Shown: positions 1 through 12,576 of the stretch, piece after piece
How positions within the stretch are numbered: the first letter of the stretch is position 1
Layout of the letters: every line of letters begins with the position of its first letter
Source: Saxidomus purpurata
Lineage: Eukaryota; Mollusca; Bivalvia; Venerida; Veneridae
Direction: 5' to 3'
Assembly (NCBI GenBank): GCA_022818135.1
Contig: JAFMSR010000007.1
Location: 5,794,534 to 5,858,533, forward strand
DNA length: 64,000 nucleotides
Program-made: the position numbers and the translations under genes
The notes under the pieces: model-generated
The model's database searches: none
The model's input: only the letters and a program-made list of their open reading frames with translations
Told to the model about the DNA's origin: nothing

Positions 1-701
1 TCCTTCAAAATCGCCATATAAAATAGTGGTCAAGAATACAGCTTAAGAAAACTGATTGCTTTGAAAATGTGTTATAAATGAGTGATGTTAAGTTATTACC
101 GTTCTTGACGGGCATAAATGAAAATACACCCAACAGATTAGATGGATTTTTCAATTTTGACTACGGTAGTAAAAACAGATTTTTACAATTTTTACAGATT
201 TTTACAGATTTTTTCCTAGAACTGTTAATACGGATTCACATTTAATGGTTATAAGTATGTAAATGTTGATTATTACAGAGGTATAAATGTCTTAAATGTA
301 TTTTAAATTATGATCGTAAGTTTGAACGGTAATATCACATTTAATTGGGTATGCATCTTACAAAATTATTTCAGCAGGTTGTATCTTTTCTAGACGGCTC
401 CAAGAGATGACGAGACTTACATGTATAACTAAAATCTATCTTTAAATCTTGCCATACCGTTGTTTCATACATGAAGTGGACCATTATTCCAATTTTGTCC
501 CCTCACTTTAATTACAATGTACGTATATAAGTCCTATCAGTCTATTGTTTTCATACCCATAGTTTGCCTTGATATCCTATTAGACGGTTCATACACACGC
601 TGCGTATGTACGTTCTATTGGACAGTTTTTATTCATACATTAGGTAAATTGTAATGTTCTTTCTGATCGATGTTTTAACGCAATATTCGTACATCTTACA
701 G
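1..701. other. Presumed intron upstream of the reductase exons; no gene seen
   Basis: The stretch is AT-rich. No exon matching the missing upstream part of the aldo/keto reductase could be found in it. It ends in a good acceptor (acatcttacag, AG at 700-701), so it is most simply intron. A run of TTTTTACA-like words occurs near 180-215. Confidence 0.5.
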
Positions 702-1909
702 AGGAGTCTTGACAGGCAAGTTTGAACGAGATAAGACCCCGTCTGCTACAGGAAGTAGAATCGGGTTTATCCATCAAAATGAATCTAAAGCCATGCAGGC
801 TGCACCTGCTTGGAGCAAATTGAATGGTGACGAACAATACTGGAAGCTGATGGATGTATTGAAGGATGTAGCAAAGACCCATGGTTTGTTTTACTTTAAT
901 GTAAAAGCATAAATGAATAAATATAATACGACTATATTTAGCCTACATGATAAACGATCTCTTGAGTAAGTCTAATATGTCGTTGCTTTCTTTCTAGGAC
1001 CCTACATTAATGGACTACAGTATTGATCATTCAAGATGAAAAGTCCTCTTCAGTAGGCCTAACTGTTGTCAGTTTAAGATATTCGCGTGTTAACATGTTT
1101 ATGTACAAAACATGAAATTTTTATTTCTTTTAACCGTCATAATTCCTACATTTAGGGAAGACTGTTCCTCAAGTATCTCTCCGCTGGCTGCTACAGAAAA
1201 ATGTCGTCTGCTCTGTCATTATTGGCGCCACATCTTTGAAACAACTTGAAGATAACATGGGAGCAGGATCTGGATGGGCACTTTCAGAGGAAGAAGTAAG
1301 TACCGTACCCTACAGCGGATAACATTATTTGTGCACTTAATTCCACTAGTCTGCAAAAACTAGTACGAGTGTCGTCTTGTAGCCATGTGTCATGTTTTCA
1401 AAAATAGATATAGCGAAAATCCAGATATAAGGAAAACATTTTCTGGGCCAAATTTAGTCCTATATTTCTATAATATGAAAATGCTTTTATGGATAAAAAC
1501 AAACTCCGGATATAAAGAACGAACTTATGGGTAACAAGGAGCTTGTTATATATGCAGTACTATACTTCAAAAACTTCATAAGATGTTTGTGCAGGAATGA
1601 TAATGACCATTTGTACCCAGACGACTGTTTCGGTTTTGGCTCTCAAAGACTTGAATGATATTATTAAATTTATTATAATGCAGTTTTCATATTAAATTGT
1701 TATTTTTATCAAATGAAATTCTTGATTCACGACATAGTTGTTTGTTTGAAGCTTATTTATAACCTTGTGGTGTTCTTTTTCAGATGTCCCGGTTGAATGA
1801 AGCTAGCACAAGGGTAAATCTGTATCCGTATGAAATGATATGGTTAAGGAACACGGAGAGAATAAATTCTTTTAACAGAGACGGGGTAGATGCAACAGCA
1901 TTCATTTAG
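702..1909 (+). CDS. Aldo/keto reductase, C-terminal three exons (5' partial)
   Basis: Family role: NAD(P)H-dependent carbonyl or sugar-aldehyde reductase with a TIM-barrel fold, usually cytosolic. Exons are 702-883, 1156-1295 and 1784-1909; all junctions are GT/AG and the reading frame is kept across both introns. Exon 1 reads GVLTGKFERDKTP, the barrel-loop motif (GLLTGKY type) of the family. Exon 2 reads KTVPQVSLRWLLQ, then VIIGATSLKQLEDNMGA, the conserved cofactor-binding segment near the family C-terminus, then GWALSEEE. Exon 3 reads MSRLNEAST and LYPYEMIW and stops at TAG 1907-1909. About 148 codons are present; a full protein is usually 310-350 residues, so the N-terminal half lies left of the window. 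The coding phase at 702 needs two bases from a missing exon. The motif style is nearer the YajO/YghZ-like reductases than AKR1. The substrate cannot be told. Confidence 0.88.
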
Positions 1910-1985
1910 ATACACAGAAATACACGTATATCAACATGTGAATGAAAGTCACACATACGTCTAGCGAGTAGAAATATGTAACTGA

Positions 1986-1991
1986 AATAAA
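1986..1991 (+). terminator. Poly(A) signal AATAAA of the reductase gene
   Basis: A canonical AATAAA lies 77 bp after the reductase stop codon, in GAAATAAAGTGTAC. No closer alternative is present. Confidence 0.6.
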
Positions 1992-3230
1992 GTGTACATA
2001 ATGTAATTACCTAGAATATTGTTTGAAAATATATATATTTTACATAGGACAATATACCTTGGTCTGACTTCCCAAGAAGACACGCTATTATATGACTAGT
2101 CTATAATCTTCTAAGAGATGAAAACATTAAATCGAGGGCCCTAAAATTTAACAATGTGTTTGTACATGTACACTGTAGTTGGGTATGTTTGTGATAGCAG
2201 TAAACAGAGGTGTATCAGAGGAAGAAAGTGCTCAAAAGGAACTCGTATTTTAGTTACTCATTCCATGTACATACAATTATTGTATTTTCTGATTATTAAG
2301 TTATCTGTGTATCCCTTTTTTACATGTCCTTATTATCGATCGATCAATCAATCATTCGGTCTATTGATCCATTTATCAAGCCAGCCAGCCACCCACCCAA
2401 GCAACCAACCAAGCAACCAACCAACGCATCAGGTTTTGTAAGTAATAATACCCATTGCTTTGAGTTTAAAAGTTTTTCTTTTTCCTCAAAAGCAATATTT
2501 GTTTATTATTATCTAGTAGTACTATTATTTACATAAAAAGCACAACGCCCCGTAGGGGTTGCACCGTATTGCAGATTTTTGTTTATGGGCACTTGGTTTC
2601 AAATCCAAGAATATTTGTATTGTGTTTGTAGCATACAGGTAAACACATGTAGACCCCTCCCCCCATGCAGCATCGATCAGTGTTGGAAAGCTTTTCATAC
2701 TTTCATACATATGTTGTTATCTACATGAAATGAGTGAATGTAGTATAAAATTGTTTTACAGCAGCTGCATAGACGTTCATGAGCATTTGAAATTTAAAAC
2801 AAACAGCATATTAACTATTATACCGTTGCAAAAAGCAGTTTCAACTACATTTATTTATAAAAATCTAACTTTACATAACAATTACATTACTATATAAGCT
2901 ATTTTCAAGTTATACAACCACTCTGTTATTAGCGACTTCATTTTCATTAGAACGAATTTTTTTAAACGAAATATATTTTTCATTTTTCATTAGAACGGTA
3001 AATTACATTTATTATCAATATTACTTATATGAATTAAATATATTATATGAAATATAACACCTGTTGTTATTTGTATCTAATTTATTCAGTTAGTTTAAAC
3101 AGTATTTATTTCAATTTTGTGTATCATATACATACTTTCGATTGTCATATACATATACAGGATTGAGAAGTAAGTTGAAGCAATTTTTGTAATCTCTCTC
3201 CTGAAAATAGACATGACATAGTTACGTATT
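1992..3230. other. Intergenic, AT-rich, no gene seen
   Basis: No splice-framed coding segment could be found on either strand. Apart from the simple-sequence tract at 2335-2428 the region is low-complexity AT-rich DNA. Confidence 0.5.
2335..2428. repeat. Imperfect tetranucleotide tract (GATC/AATC, then CAGC/CACC/CAAC)
   Basis: The sequence moves from CGATCGATCAATCAATCA through CAGCCAGCCACCCACCC to AACCAACCAAGCAACC. It is a decayed compound microsatellite, and the open frames across it are artefacts of the repeat. Confidence 0.75.
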
Positions 3231-3236
3231 ATGCTG

Positions 3237-4049
3237 TGTTCTCACCGCCGATCAGATCAACTCGATCAAGCACGATCAAGCGATCGGGTACCGGTCTAGC
3301 TCGGTCTGCATGCGTGATCGGGGGTGGTCGGAGCGGTCTACCTTGGTCGGCATGGCTCGGGCTTCCTACCCGAATTTTTTTGACATGTCAAAAAAATTCG
3401 AGTAGCGATCGAGTAGATAAGCGGTCGAGAAGCGATCGTATAGTGATCGAGTAGAAGATCTAGTTGATCGAGAATAAATCGTGTAACGATCTAGTTTGGT
3501 CGGGTATACATCTCTTACCCGATCTGTACACGATCATCTCGACTTCTACTCGAGCATTATCCGATCGCAACCCGATCAACTCGACCTCTGTTCGATCTAT
3601 TGTCCGGAATAACTAGACTACTACCCGACTGCTACACGACCACACACGATCGCTTCCCGATAGTTATTCGACCATACACGAGTTCACGTGACCTAAACAA
3701 TATATAGATGTAAACTTATTGTTGGTGTCTCTAAACAATTCGATACACGACTATTCACGACTCGATTACGATCATTACGATCTGGTCGGGTGGAAATCTG
3801 GCAACGATCGAGCAGAGGTCCAGTTAGTCTAGTTGAGATCGTGTATGACTCGCGTATAGGTCTGGGTGATCGAGAAGAAGTCGGGATGTTGGTCGGGTTG
3901 TCGTCGAGAAGAAGTCGTAAAAAATCGTGTAGGGTCGACTTGAGGTCGTGTAGGAGTCGTGAATGTGCATTTAATCCAGCTTGGTCGGGCTTCATCGGGG
4001 AATTAATGTGATCGGGACGATCGAGTTGATCTGATCGGCGGTGAGAACA
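3237..4049. mobile_element. Non-autonomous inverted-repeat element with a GATC-dense interior
   Basis: The left end TGTTCTCACCGCCGATCAGA (from 3237) is repeated in inverted form at the right end (to 4049). The terminal inverted repeats match perfectly over 31 bp, and a weaker match continues a few bases outward (ATGCTG versus ATACTA). The interior is a degenerate array of short words built on GATCG, GGTCG and TCGAG whose strand sense changes at about 3480 and 3780. A perfect 30-bp palindrome sits off-centre at 3371-3400. No transposase remains, and no clear target duplication was found. It looks like a MITE or foldback element; the superfamily is unknown. Confidence 0.75.
3371..3400. repeat. 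Perfect 30-bp palindrome
   Basis: CGAATTTTTTTGACA is followed directly by its exact reverse complement, with no loop. It lies inside the GATC-rich element. Confidence 0.9.
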
Positions 4050-4376
4050 TAGTATAAGAGACAACATATTTATGGATTGCATTCGAAAACTGAAAAATGA
4101 AACAAAGAAAAACAGTGTTTTAGGATTGAGAATGTATAATAAATTAAATTAAATTTAATCCAATACACATTATAGCGCCTCTCACTGGCTGAAACAAAGG
4201 CTGGTCGCATCTTGAATTAGGCTCTTATATACTGGGTTAAGAGAAGGCAAAAACAAAGAGAACAAAGAGAATAGGCAACAATAAAGAGAATAGGCAACAC
4301 TAAAATAAGTACATTTAACATCAATAAAATTTACTGAGAGAAGCGTTTAGGTTTTGTCATGTATTCTTGGATTGCT

Positions 4377-5874
4377 TTATTTGTTGTTGTGCAAAGAAAG
4401 ACCCCGAATGTCCCCGAACAGTAATGTCTCAATGGTAGGTTCCGTTAATGCTTGGACCTTGGCCAATAATGTTCGCATGTGACCTATATACCGAGGACAT
4501 ACAAATAGAAAGTGTGCGGTACTTTCAACTTCACCGCAATGGCATTGTGGATTTTCGATAATATTCTTGGTGAACAAATGTTCATTTAAAGAACTACAGT
4601 GTGTTCTCAATCTCGCATGTTGAATTCACGCTACTCTTTCTCCGGTGTAAAATTGCAAAGGCACGTGTTGAAGGTTACTATTAATAATTTTTTAAGGACA
4701 AAATTGACTCGGAATTTTTTATTTCTGCGGACAATTGGTTTCATTCGCGAATGGTTGAGTGTTACACTGTATATTTAGAAAATCATTTGAATTTCTTAGG
4801 TTATATCGTGTGACATCGTTAATTGTTTCTCAAATAAGTTGAGTTAGGTACAACGGTGTCAAGCCATTGTTCATTTTATAAAACAACGTCAGCTTATGTT
4901 TCTGACGTCTGATTTGGAGAGGTTCGAAGCAAGTTTCTTGATACAATTTAGCAATAGATACTAATTTAGTACAGCCACTAATTACTCTTAGAGCCTCTAA
5001 CTGAATTTGTTCAAGTTTTTATTTATTTCATATTGGTTAATATTATCCCTCACGACATCCGCGTATTCAAGTTTTGGTCTAACAAAAGATGTATAAATTA
5101 TTTCGAGAGATTTTCGATCAAGTACGAATTTGAGTTTATTCATTGCATTAACTCGATTCCATGCTTTCTGTTTTATGTATGTTACACGTTCATGCCACGA
5201 ACAATTGTTAGAAAGGTGTATACCTAAATGTCTGTGACTCTCTACTTCTTTAATTTTAGTATTGCACATACTTATTAGAGGATTGATAGGTTTATTAATT
5301 TTTCTTGATATCAGTATTGTTTCAGTTTTATTAGGGTTGAACGTAACTAACCATTTATTTGCCCAATTTTTTATTTTGTCAAGGTCATTATTTATAGTTT
5401 GAGATGCAATGATTGGGTCAGCAACAATAAGGTACTGAGACGTATCATCAGCAAACAAGCGGATTGTTGAACAAATATCTTTAATAATGTCATTTATGTA
5501 AATTACGAATAGCAGAGGTCCAAGAATGGAGCCTTGTGGTACGCCTGCTGAGATGGTTACCGTGTCAGAGAAAGTGCCAGAGTAGAATACTTTTTGTTTT
5601 CGATTGGATAGGAGATTTTCTGAGATGCCATTAGTTTGTAATTTGTATAGAAGACTCTTGTGCCATACACGGTCAAAGGCCTTTGATATATCACAGAAAA
5701 CGGCTCTGACCTCTTTGCCTTCATCCAAGGCTTGACAAAATGTATTATATATTGAAGTGAGTTGATTAACTGTAGTGTCAGTTTAGGAACAAAACCAGAT
5801 TCAGTTGTAAGCACTAATTTACATCTTGACTCTTTGAAAAATCTATTCAGTGTGATTTTCATCTTTTCATTCAA
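4377..5874 (-). mobile_element. 5'-truncated non-LTR retrotransposon (reverse transcriptase, degraded)
   Basis: Reading right to left, the reverse transcriptase domain shows ESGFVPKLT, then a frame change near 5730, then VRAVFCDISKAFDRVWH, VPQGSILGPLLFVIYINDI and the catalytic FADD box (LFADDTSQYL). After RT come HLGIHLSNNCSWHERV and RPKLEYAD, then the C-terminal tail in other frames (LEALRVISGCTKLVSIAKL; HFLFVCPRY). The cysteine/histidine tail CHCGEVESTAHFLFVCP is at 4500-4560. Frames are broken at several points and the endonuclease part is missing, so the copy is dead. The order of motifs fits jockey/CR1-like LINEs; the clade was not determined. Confidence 0.85.
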
Positions 5875-5890
5875 AATTTCCTGTTTTACT

Positions 5891-8800
5891 GTATTTATTA
5901 AAGGGAAACTCCCTACAGCTAGCAGATTCTATTCTCCAAACAGAAATTATGTGTTCAGTGAAGGCAAAATGGAAAATAAATACTTCTTTAAAGAACAACT
6001 TATATCGAAAATGCTTCATTTTTCCGTAAATTATCAACATAGGGGCCTTTTATAATAAATCGCTTTCCACCCAATTATTGTACAACAACAAAAACTTAAC
6101 ATAGAGTATTAAACGGTTTACGGTGGCTGCAGCGTATTTTTAAACGCTGATTTTATCATGTTGACTTAATGATATATTTTTAACTTTTAGGTTAAGTTAT
6201 AATACTCACAAATACTCTATTATCTATTAATTTAAGTAATCTAGTTTGACATCAGTTGAAGCAAGTGTCTCTTTAAGGAGTTTAGTTTGCGGACATGGTT
6301 TTAATTTACATATTTGTTCTTGAAGTTTGTGTACATATCATAGTTCATACATGTGGACAAAATACATGATAATAAAAGTTTTCACGAAGCTATTCATAGA
6401 CTCGCGACCATGGCTAAAAATATTTTGAGATGAGCCCTTTCATGCTGCTAACCATCGCAGCGAAAGATTTTGGTCTTGGAGAAATAAAAGGAAAGGTACA
6501 AAAATCCCTTAAAATGTTTATATATCTTGTTATCTTCACGCTTAACAAATGTTTTTTTCGCTTTTTAGCTTCAATTAAGATATATTCATATAGATATATT
6601 GACACTGATTCACTGTTATATATTTTGTTGTATTATTTTCCTTTTTTTGGTATGAGTAACCTCTCTTTGTATTAGTGCGCGCTTGTTTCTTTCTTTCAGG
6701 AATTCTCTATAGAACGTTCTTGTTTCTATGCCATATAATTGTATTTCAAATCGCTCAAAACGTCTGTTATAATTCGAAAATTGTTATAATGTATTTTATC
6801 TCTTTTTCTCACCATTAACAGAATAATAATCTATTTTCATACCTATCTTGCCGCTAGCGTTATTTTTTCAATGATGTCCACGAGGCCCATGTTTGTCTCT
6901 CATTTAGATACAGAAACGACGTAATGAAAACGTCGGTCATAGTGACAGAATCTGAGAAAAAAACACAAAAAGGTTCTTAATGTACTGTTTTACTAAAATT
7001 ACTATAACTTGTCGACTTCAGATTATTCAAACGTCTTTAAAGCCCCAGGAGCACTCTGCCTTTAGTGATATAGACAATATATGTACTGATATGATAGTGA
7101 TAGAAGCAAGTTCTAGTTCTAGTTGTAATACTATGGCATGCTACACACGTACGTTTACTTGTATAGCAACCTGATTGGATAATTACCTGGGATATTAATT
7201 CAACTTAGAGATGAGTAATTCCGTCTTTTAAGGCTAAGTAAAATGTTGGTTAACAAGTAAAGGCGTGGTGCCGATAGACGAGTTGGTTTTATCCAGTCAG
7301 CTGTTAGCACGTGCATAGTTGGGAAGTGGATATTTAAGTAAGACCCCGCTGTGCAAGGAGTTGGTTAGTACATTTGAGTCTTGATTGTTGTATTTTGTTA
7401 GTATATATCGCGGCACAATTAAACAGTTATCAAACAGAAACAATGACTTCTTATTTTCACGGCTCAAACGACACGTAGTGTCACATAGCTACTCTGAAAC
7501 AATATTGACGTATGCCTTTCTTTCGTATTGGAGTTCTGTCCTTCCGAAAGAATTGTCAGAAAGCGTTTCTTACTTTTTGCAATAGCATTGAAAAATACTG
7601 TGTTATATTTCTAACACGTACTCTGGTACAAATAAAGGTCAACGTCGCCAGTAAGACGTCTTTCTTGTAAAATAAAAGCTATCTGTAATGTAACATCTAA
7701 TGTGCTGGGACTAAATTAGTGCACACATTTTTTTGTAAGTACTGTTAGCAATGACTATCTTTATTTCTGGAATGAATACGTAACGAGTGGTACTGTCTTC
7801 AGTCAGCAGATTGAGCTAACAATGAAAGAAGCAAGGAACCAGTATTAAGAAGTATTTAAGGGGACAGAATTAAGAAATTAAAAACAAAATCAGTTTTAAA
7901 AAATGGATTTGAAAGCCAAATCCAGTAATCAGTACCCGATGTGTGACCTTGTTACAGTACAACTACTCATCGTGGTCTGTTTAAAATTTACCTGAAGTGA
8001 CTATGATAACCACAGACACAGGTCCTGTTCTGTTACGCCTATATCAGCATTTTTCTTTTATAATGAAAGCAACGTTTTCTACTATTGTTAAGTTATTCTG
8101 TTGAAAAAATAATCAATCATTGTATTAAATTCTGTAACGGGTTATTTTATGATTAGTTACTTTTTTAATTGTAACGTAGAATAGAATATTAAATTGATAA
8201 AAATACTTCAAAAGGGTAATAGAACTGGCCCAGTGACTGTGGTAAAAATGACAATAAAGTGCACAAGCCCAACAGACCAAAGCATTCACACAAAACGCTC
8301 TTTTAAAACTGATGACGGTAGATGTCTTTACCCATATTCTGCCAAACAGTCTTTGAGCAAGATAATATTTCAAAATGTAACCATTTTTCATTACATGAAC
8401 TTCTAGTGTAAGTATACAACAATTTTATGGCATCACAACCACAAGAAAAGAAACTGATATTGAACGAAAAATGAAAAAATGAAAAATAGAAATAGAAACA
8501 TACACCCCATTCTCTAAGGGAAATGGTGCACTACCTTAAAACATTTCATTTTCTATGGAGATCACGTGTTTGCTACTACGACGCTGTAGTTACCATTAAT
8601 TTGTTTTGTACATTTCAGTCGCGCCTTCGGTACAGTGCTTTTAGGGTGAAGGAGTTATTAGCCCATGACGTTTGGTAAGTTATCTTATTGCATTTAATTC
8701 ATGAATTAATTCCTTCGAATATAAATACAAACAATTAAATTGCAATGCATTTGGGTGATTTAAATTATTTTTGACTAATGTACCGAAAAAGAAATCAAAT

Positions 8801-9979
8801 TTACTAAAACTGATAATGCCGTTTGTACACGTGATAAGAAATAAATATTACGATATTCTAAAATTAAATAACTAATGTTGATCATAGAATATTGTACCTT
8901 TGATAACTAAAATAATTTTTCATTATTGTGTATACAAAAACTTAGAAAACCAGTCTATTTAACGCTTTATCAAAGTAAGGTAATTTATTCTGTTTTGTTA
9001 CTTGAAAAATGTAGTACGCTTATTGAAAGCAACTCTATCATATTGACTATTCGAATACTGAAGTACTATCAACAATTCAAGAAAAAATATCAGTCTCAAC
9101 CAATGATAAACGTATTACGTGACTATGCACTCACGTAATATTTTTTCTAGAAGGGGCATCAACACTGGGACGACAACGAAATTAATACTTGTTTTGTAAG
9201 ACCTAAGAGGATGTTAATACACGCCATATGCAGGACAACAACACAGTAATACATAATTATGTTATATTTTCTAGCATGTCAATTTGTTTATTACATGTTC
9301 TACGTGAATAAATGAGTTGCATATACATGTACAATACGATATGTGATCCAAACAATTTATGATACACTGTAGTACTTGTAAATGTTTTACATAACAAAGA
9401 TGTTGAAATTTTATATCAATAACCTAAATATGCCGGGGAGTCAGCATTGTTTTTAAATATAACAATGGTATCGTGCTATTAGACAATACATTAGTATCAT
9501 GTTTTATTTGGGCAAAACATATTATATTAGTGTACCATATAAACATCAAAGCGCTGTGAGCGCTGAAGGCCTGGGGGCTATAGGTTAACTCCCCGAAAAA
9601 CAATTTTGACCTACGTGTTTTGCGCTGAACCTTTCCTAAAGCGCGGGTCGAAATGTGCAGAGGACGAAATTCAATATATGACACAGAATGAATGGTTCAC
9701 AAATATATGGGTGGCAGGGAATGTTTTATTATAAAACGTACGTTAAATGAACAATAATCTCATAATCAACATTATGAATTGTTTAAGCCAATAGAAATAA
9801 TCCGATCTGCGCTTTGTACAACTTCAAGCGATATGATCTGATGATGTGGATCGAAAATTATTGTGTACCAAGGACAAGACCTTGAAACAGAAATAAACAA
9901 AGCAATACCAGCAATGAATTCTAAATACAGTACTGTACAATGTGTATAACAGAAAAAACCAAAAAAGATTCTGGGTTAC
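5891..9979. other. Intergenic DNA; one orphan exon candidate, otherwise nothing recognised
   Basis: Open frames here are short, AT-driven and lack splice context. The only candidate is the short exon at 8619-8674. No tRNA, repeat array or recognisable transposon was seen. Confidence 0.4.
8619..8674 (+). other. Orphan exon candidate with good splice sites
   Basis: A 56-nt segment is bounded by a strong acceptor (TTTTGTACATTTCAG) and a consensus donor (GTAAGT). Only one frame is open: SRLRYSAFRVKELLAHDV. It is more GC-rich than its surroundings. No partner exon or family could be found, so it may be a non-coding exon or chance. Confidence 0.25.
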
Positions 9980-10072
9980 CTTGTAGTCGTAATCGGTGAA
10001 ACCGTTCACTGGGCCTTGACATTCAGCGTCCTCGATAAATGGCGGGTGATTTTGATCGCGTGAGTTCCTTCT
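9980..10072 (-). other. Candidate coding exon of an unidentified minus-strand gene
   Basis: On the minus strand a GC-richer block reads NSRDQNHPPFIEDAECQGP then VNGFTDYDYK and ends at AAG followed by the donor GTAACC (donor GT at 9978-9979). Third-position C/G use (GGC, GTG, AAC, TTC, ACC, GAC, TAC, AAG) looks coding and differs from the AT-rich flanks. A second frame offers ATG then SRPSERFHRLRLQ with the same donor, so this could instead be a first exon. The 5' limit is not defined by a good acceptor. No family was recognised. Confidence 0.28.
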
Positions 10073-10813
10073 CGGGAATGTACGTAAATTATATCTTTTT
10101 TTTAGAGAATTTTATTTTTAAAGTAAATATATATGTAATCGTTCGTAAATAACAAAGTTGTCAATGAAATAACATCGGAAATTTGAAAATCAAACTACAA
10201 ACTCTTATATCGAGCTCCGTACGTTTCCGTAAATTTCCGAAAATATCCGTACTTTTCCGTGATATTCGTATGATTATCTTCCGTAATCAGCTAACAGCGC
10301 ATTAACTTCTAAAACAGAAAAAAATGTGTAATGCAGCCCGTAAGCTATATACCTTCCAGCAATCGTTTGAAGTTGTATGTTCTCTTTTTATTGTAATATG
10401 TTCGTATCATATGCGACATTCAAACAGAAGATTGATCTGGTCTGTCTTGCACTACTTTCGCATAGCGCATGTTTACAGTTGTTATTCGCACATAGCACAG
10501 TTAAATTTCTTGCAGTGTTTGAAATGTGGTATGCTAAGGCCAAAAATGTAATTGCAATACGACAAACTATGAAAATAGTCAGCCTGTTTGACAAAGGCAT
10601 CGTGTATCTGTTCTCATGATATATCAGATACAGAAAAGCTTTTCTTACATATCGTATCGGCATTTCAAGTGATTTTGCCGATGCCGGAAAAACCGGTCTG
10701 GCACCCCTCCTATGCAAGACGACTCTCTTGAATTACGTATGACGTAACGCTATAAACATTGTGACGTCACGTTCCGAAACCCTACGTCGAAATATCGTTT
10801 GTTCTATATAACA

Positions 10814-11313
10814 NNNNNNNNNNNNNNNNNNNNNNNNNNNNNNNNNNNNNNNNNNNNNNNNNNNNNNNNNNNNNNNNNNNNNNNNNNNNNNNNNNNNNNN
10901 NNNNNNNNNNNNNNNNNNNNNNNNNNNNNNNNNNNNNNNNNNNNNNNNNNNNNNNNNNNNNNNNNNNNNNNNNNNNNNNNNNNNNNNNNNNNNNNNNNNN
11001 NNNNNNNNNNNNNNNNNNNNNNNNNNNNNNNNNNNNNNNNNNNNNNNNNNNNNNNNNNNNNNNNNNNNNNNNNNNNNNNNNNNNNNNNNNNNNNNNNNNN
11101 NNNNNNNNNNNNNNNNNNNNNNNNNNNNNNNNNNNNNNNNNNNNNNNNNNNNNNNNNNNNNNNNNNNNNNNNNNNNNNNNNNNNNNNNNNNNNNNNNNNN
11201 NNNNNNNNNNNNNNNNNNNNNNNNNNNNNNNNNNNNNNNNNNNNNNNNNNNNNNNNNNNNNNNNNNNNNNNNNNNNNNNNNNNNNNNNNNNNNNNNNNNN
11301 NNNNNNNNNNNNN
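10814..11313. other. Assembly gap, 500 N
   Basis: Exactly 500 consecutive N, a conventional gap length. The open frames across it are meaningless. Genes or repeats may be missing here. Confidence 0.99.
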
Positions 11314-11339
11314 CACACAATTCTTAGAACCAAATAGCT

Positions 11340-11700
11340 AAGCGCTATGTCTTAAAGTTCCTAACAAGCTACACCCGGGTAGGAGTTATGCATGATTTGG
11401 ACAAACTTGGTAGAGGACAACTACAAAATGCAATGGATCAAAGATTTAAGCTATAGGACTTTTGGTTTCTAACTGGGGGCCAATATTGACCCCATAGGAT
11501 TGGAATCTACTTCATAATTTGCATAATGCGGTCACATCAAAGGCCTTGTGGATTCTGAAAATAATATTTTTCTCACATATGTCTACTAATTTTGATCCCA
11601 GGTTTGAAGAAAGTTGGTAGAGGACTATTACACAATGCTACAAGACAAATATCTAAGCTCTGGTATCATATTATGACATTTATACAGAAATTCCATATTA
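11340..11700 (-). repeat. Fragment of the tandem-core dispersed repeat (family of 45390-46320)
   Basis: The reverse complement contains words such as CTATAGCTTAAATCTTTG and GTCCTCTACCAAG. These correspond to CTAGAGCTTAGATATTTG and GGACCTCTACCAAG in the repeat at 45600-46150. Two diverged units are visible, near 11410 and 11610. Its left end may run into the assembly gap. Confidence 0.55.
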
Positions 11701-12503
11701 CATCATATTTTCATATAGGATATAGGAGAGAAAAAACAGGTTTTCGACAAACACTTATTTTTGCCACTTAGAAAGTAATTACTTGCACACAATCTCTAAT
11801 ATGGAAAGGTAACGCATTACAGTAAGTATGTTATTAAATTCCATTTCAAATAACATTGTATCAATTGTATTTCTGACTTCAATGGTCATTTTTAAAGGAA
11901 ATTTTAAAGATCGAAGACTTGGTAGATTTAGGATCTGTGAAGGACTATGATTCCGAAGTATTTTACTACTATAACTAACACTATTTTTAAGTAGTTTGTT
12001 TGAAATTTCTCCATTTAAAAATGGTTTCAGGGGCTGAACGTAAATTACAAATAGATAGATATATTTTATAGATATATTTTATTTCGATCCAGAAGGTCTG
12101 AGACCCATGTGGCATACAAATGCATATAAACAAATATGGCGCAACAAATCATACTGCTGTTTCAATTACAATAAGTAAATATTAACAATTATAATGGTAA
12201 CATTTTAAAGACTCACAATTTTATATCTATAATTTCATGTATGCTAGTTCAATTTATGTAATGGGAATGTATTTATAGTCTGAAAGCGTGCATTTAAACA
12301 TATTGATAGATATTAAATGATTATCAAAGGCCCAAAGTAAGAAAAATACCTTTTTTTATTATTTGTGGATACCATCGCAGTACAAGGACAGTCATTTAAA
12401 ACAAATGTAACAATTTTGGAGGAGGCAATTCCATTGCACATTTTCAATATTGCGCTAACCTTATGAGTCTTTAAATAACATATTAATATTATTTTGATTA
12501 TTC

Positions 12504-12576
12504 ACTACCATTGTCAGTTATGGTAATTAATGCATGTGATACACATGCATTAATTACCATAACTGACAATGGTAGT
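12504..12576. repeat. Perfect 35-bp inverted repeat with a 3-bp loop
   Basis: Arm 12504-12538 (begins ACTACCATTGTCAGTTATGG) is the exact reverse complement of 12542-12576; the spacer is ATA. The arms show no mismatch, so the hairpin is young or recently gene-converted. No gene lies near it. Confidence 0.95.

Noticed and set aside
7260..7690. Possible LTR (GACCCCGCTGTGCAAGGAG and AATAAA-like signals)
   Set aside because: No second copy, no TG...CA boundaries and no gag/pol remains were found.
10733..11341. Long open frames of 170-195 codons
   Set aside because: They consist of N bases from the assembly gap.
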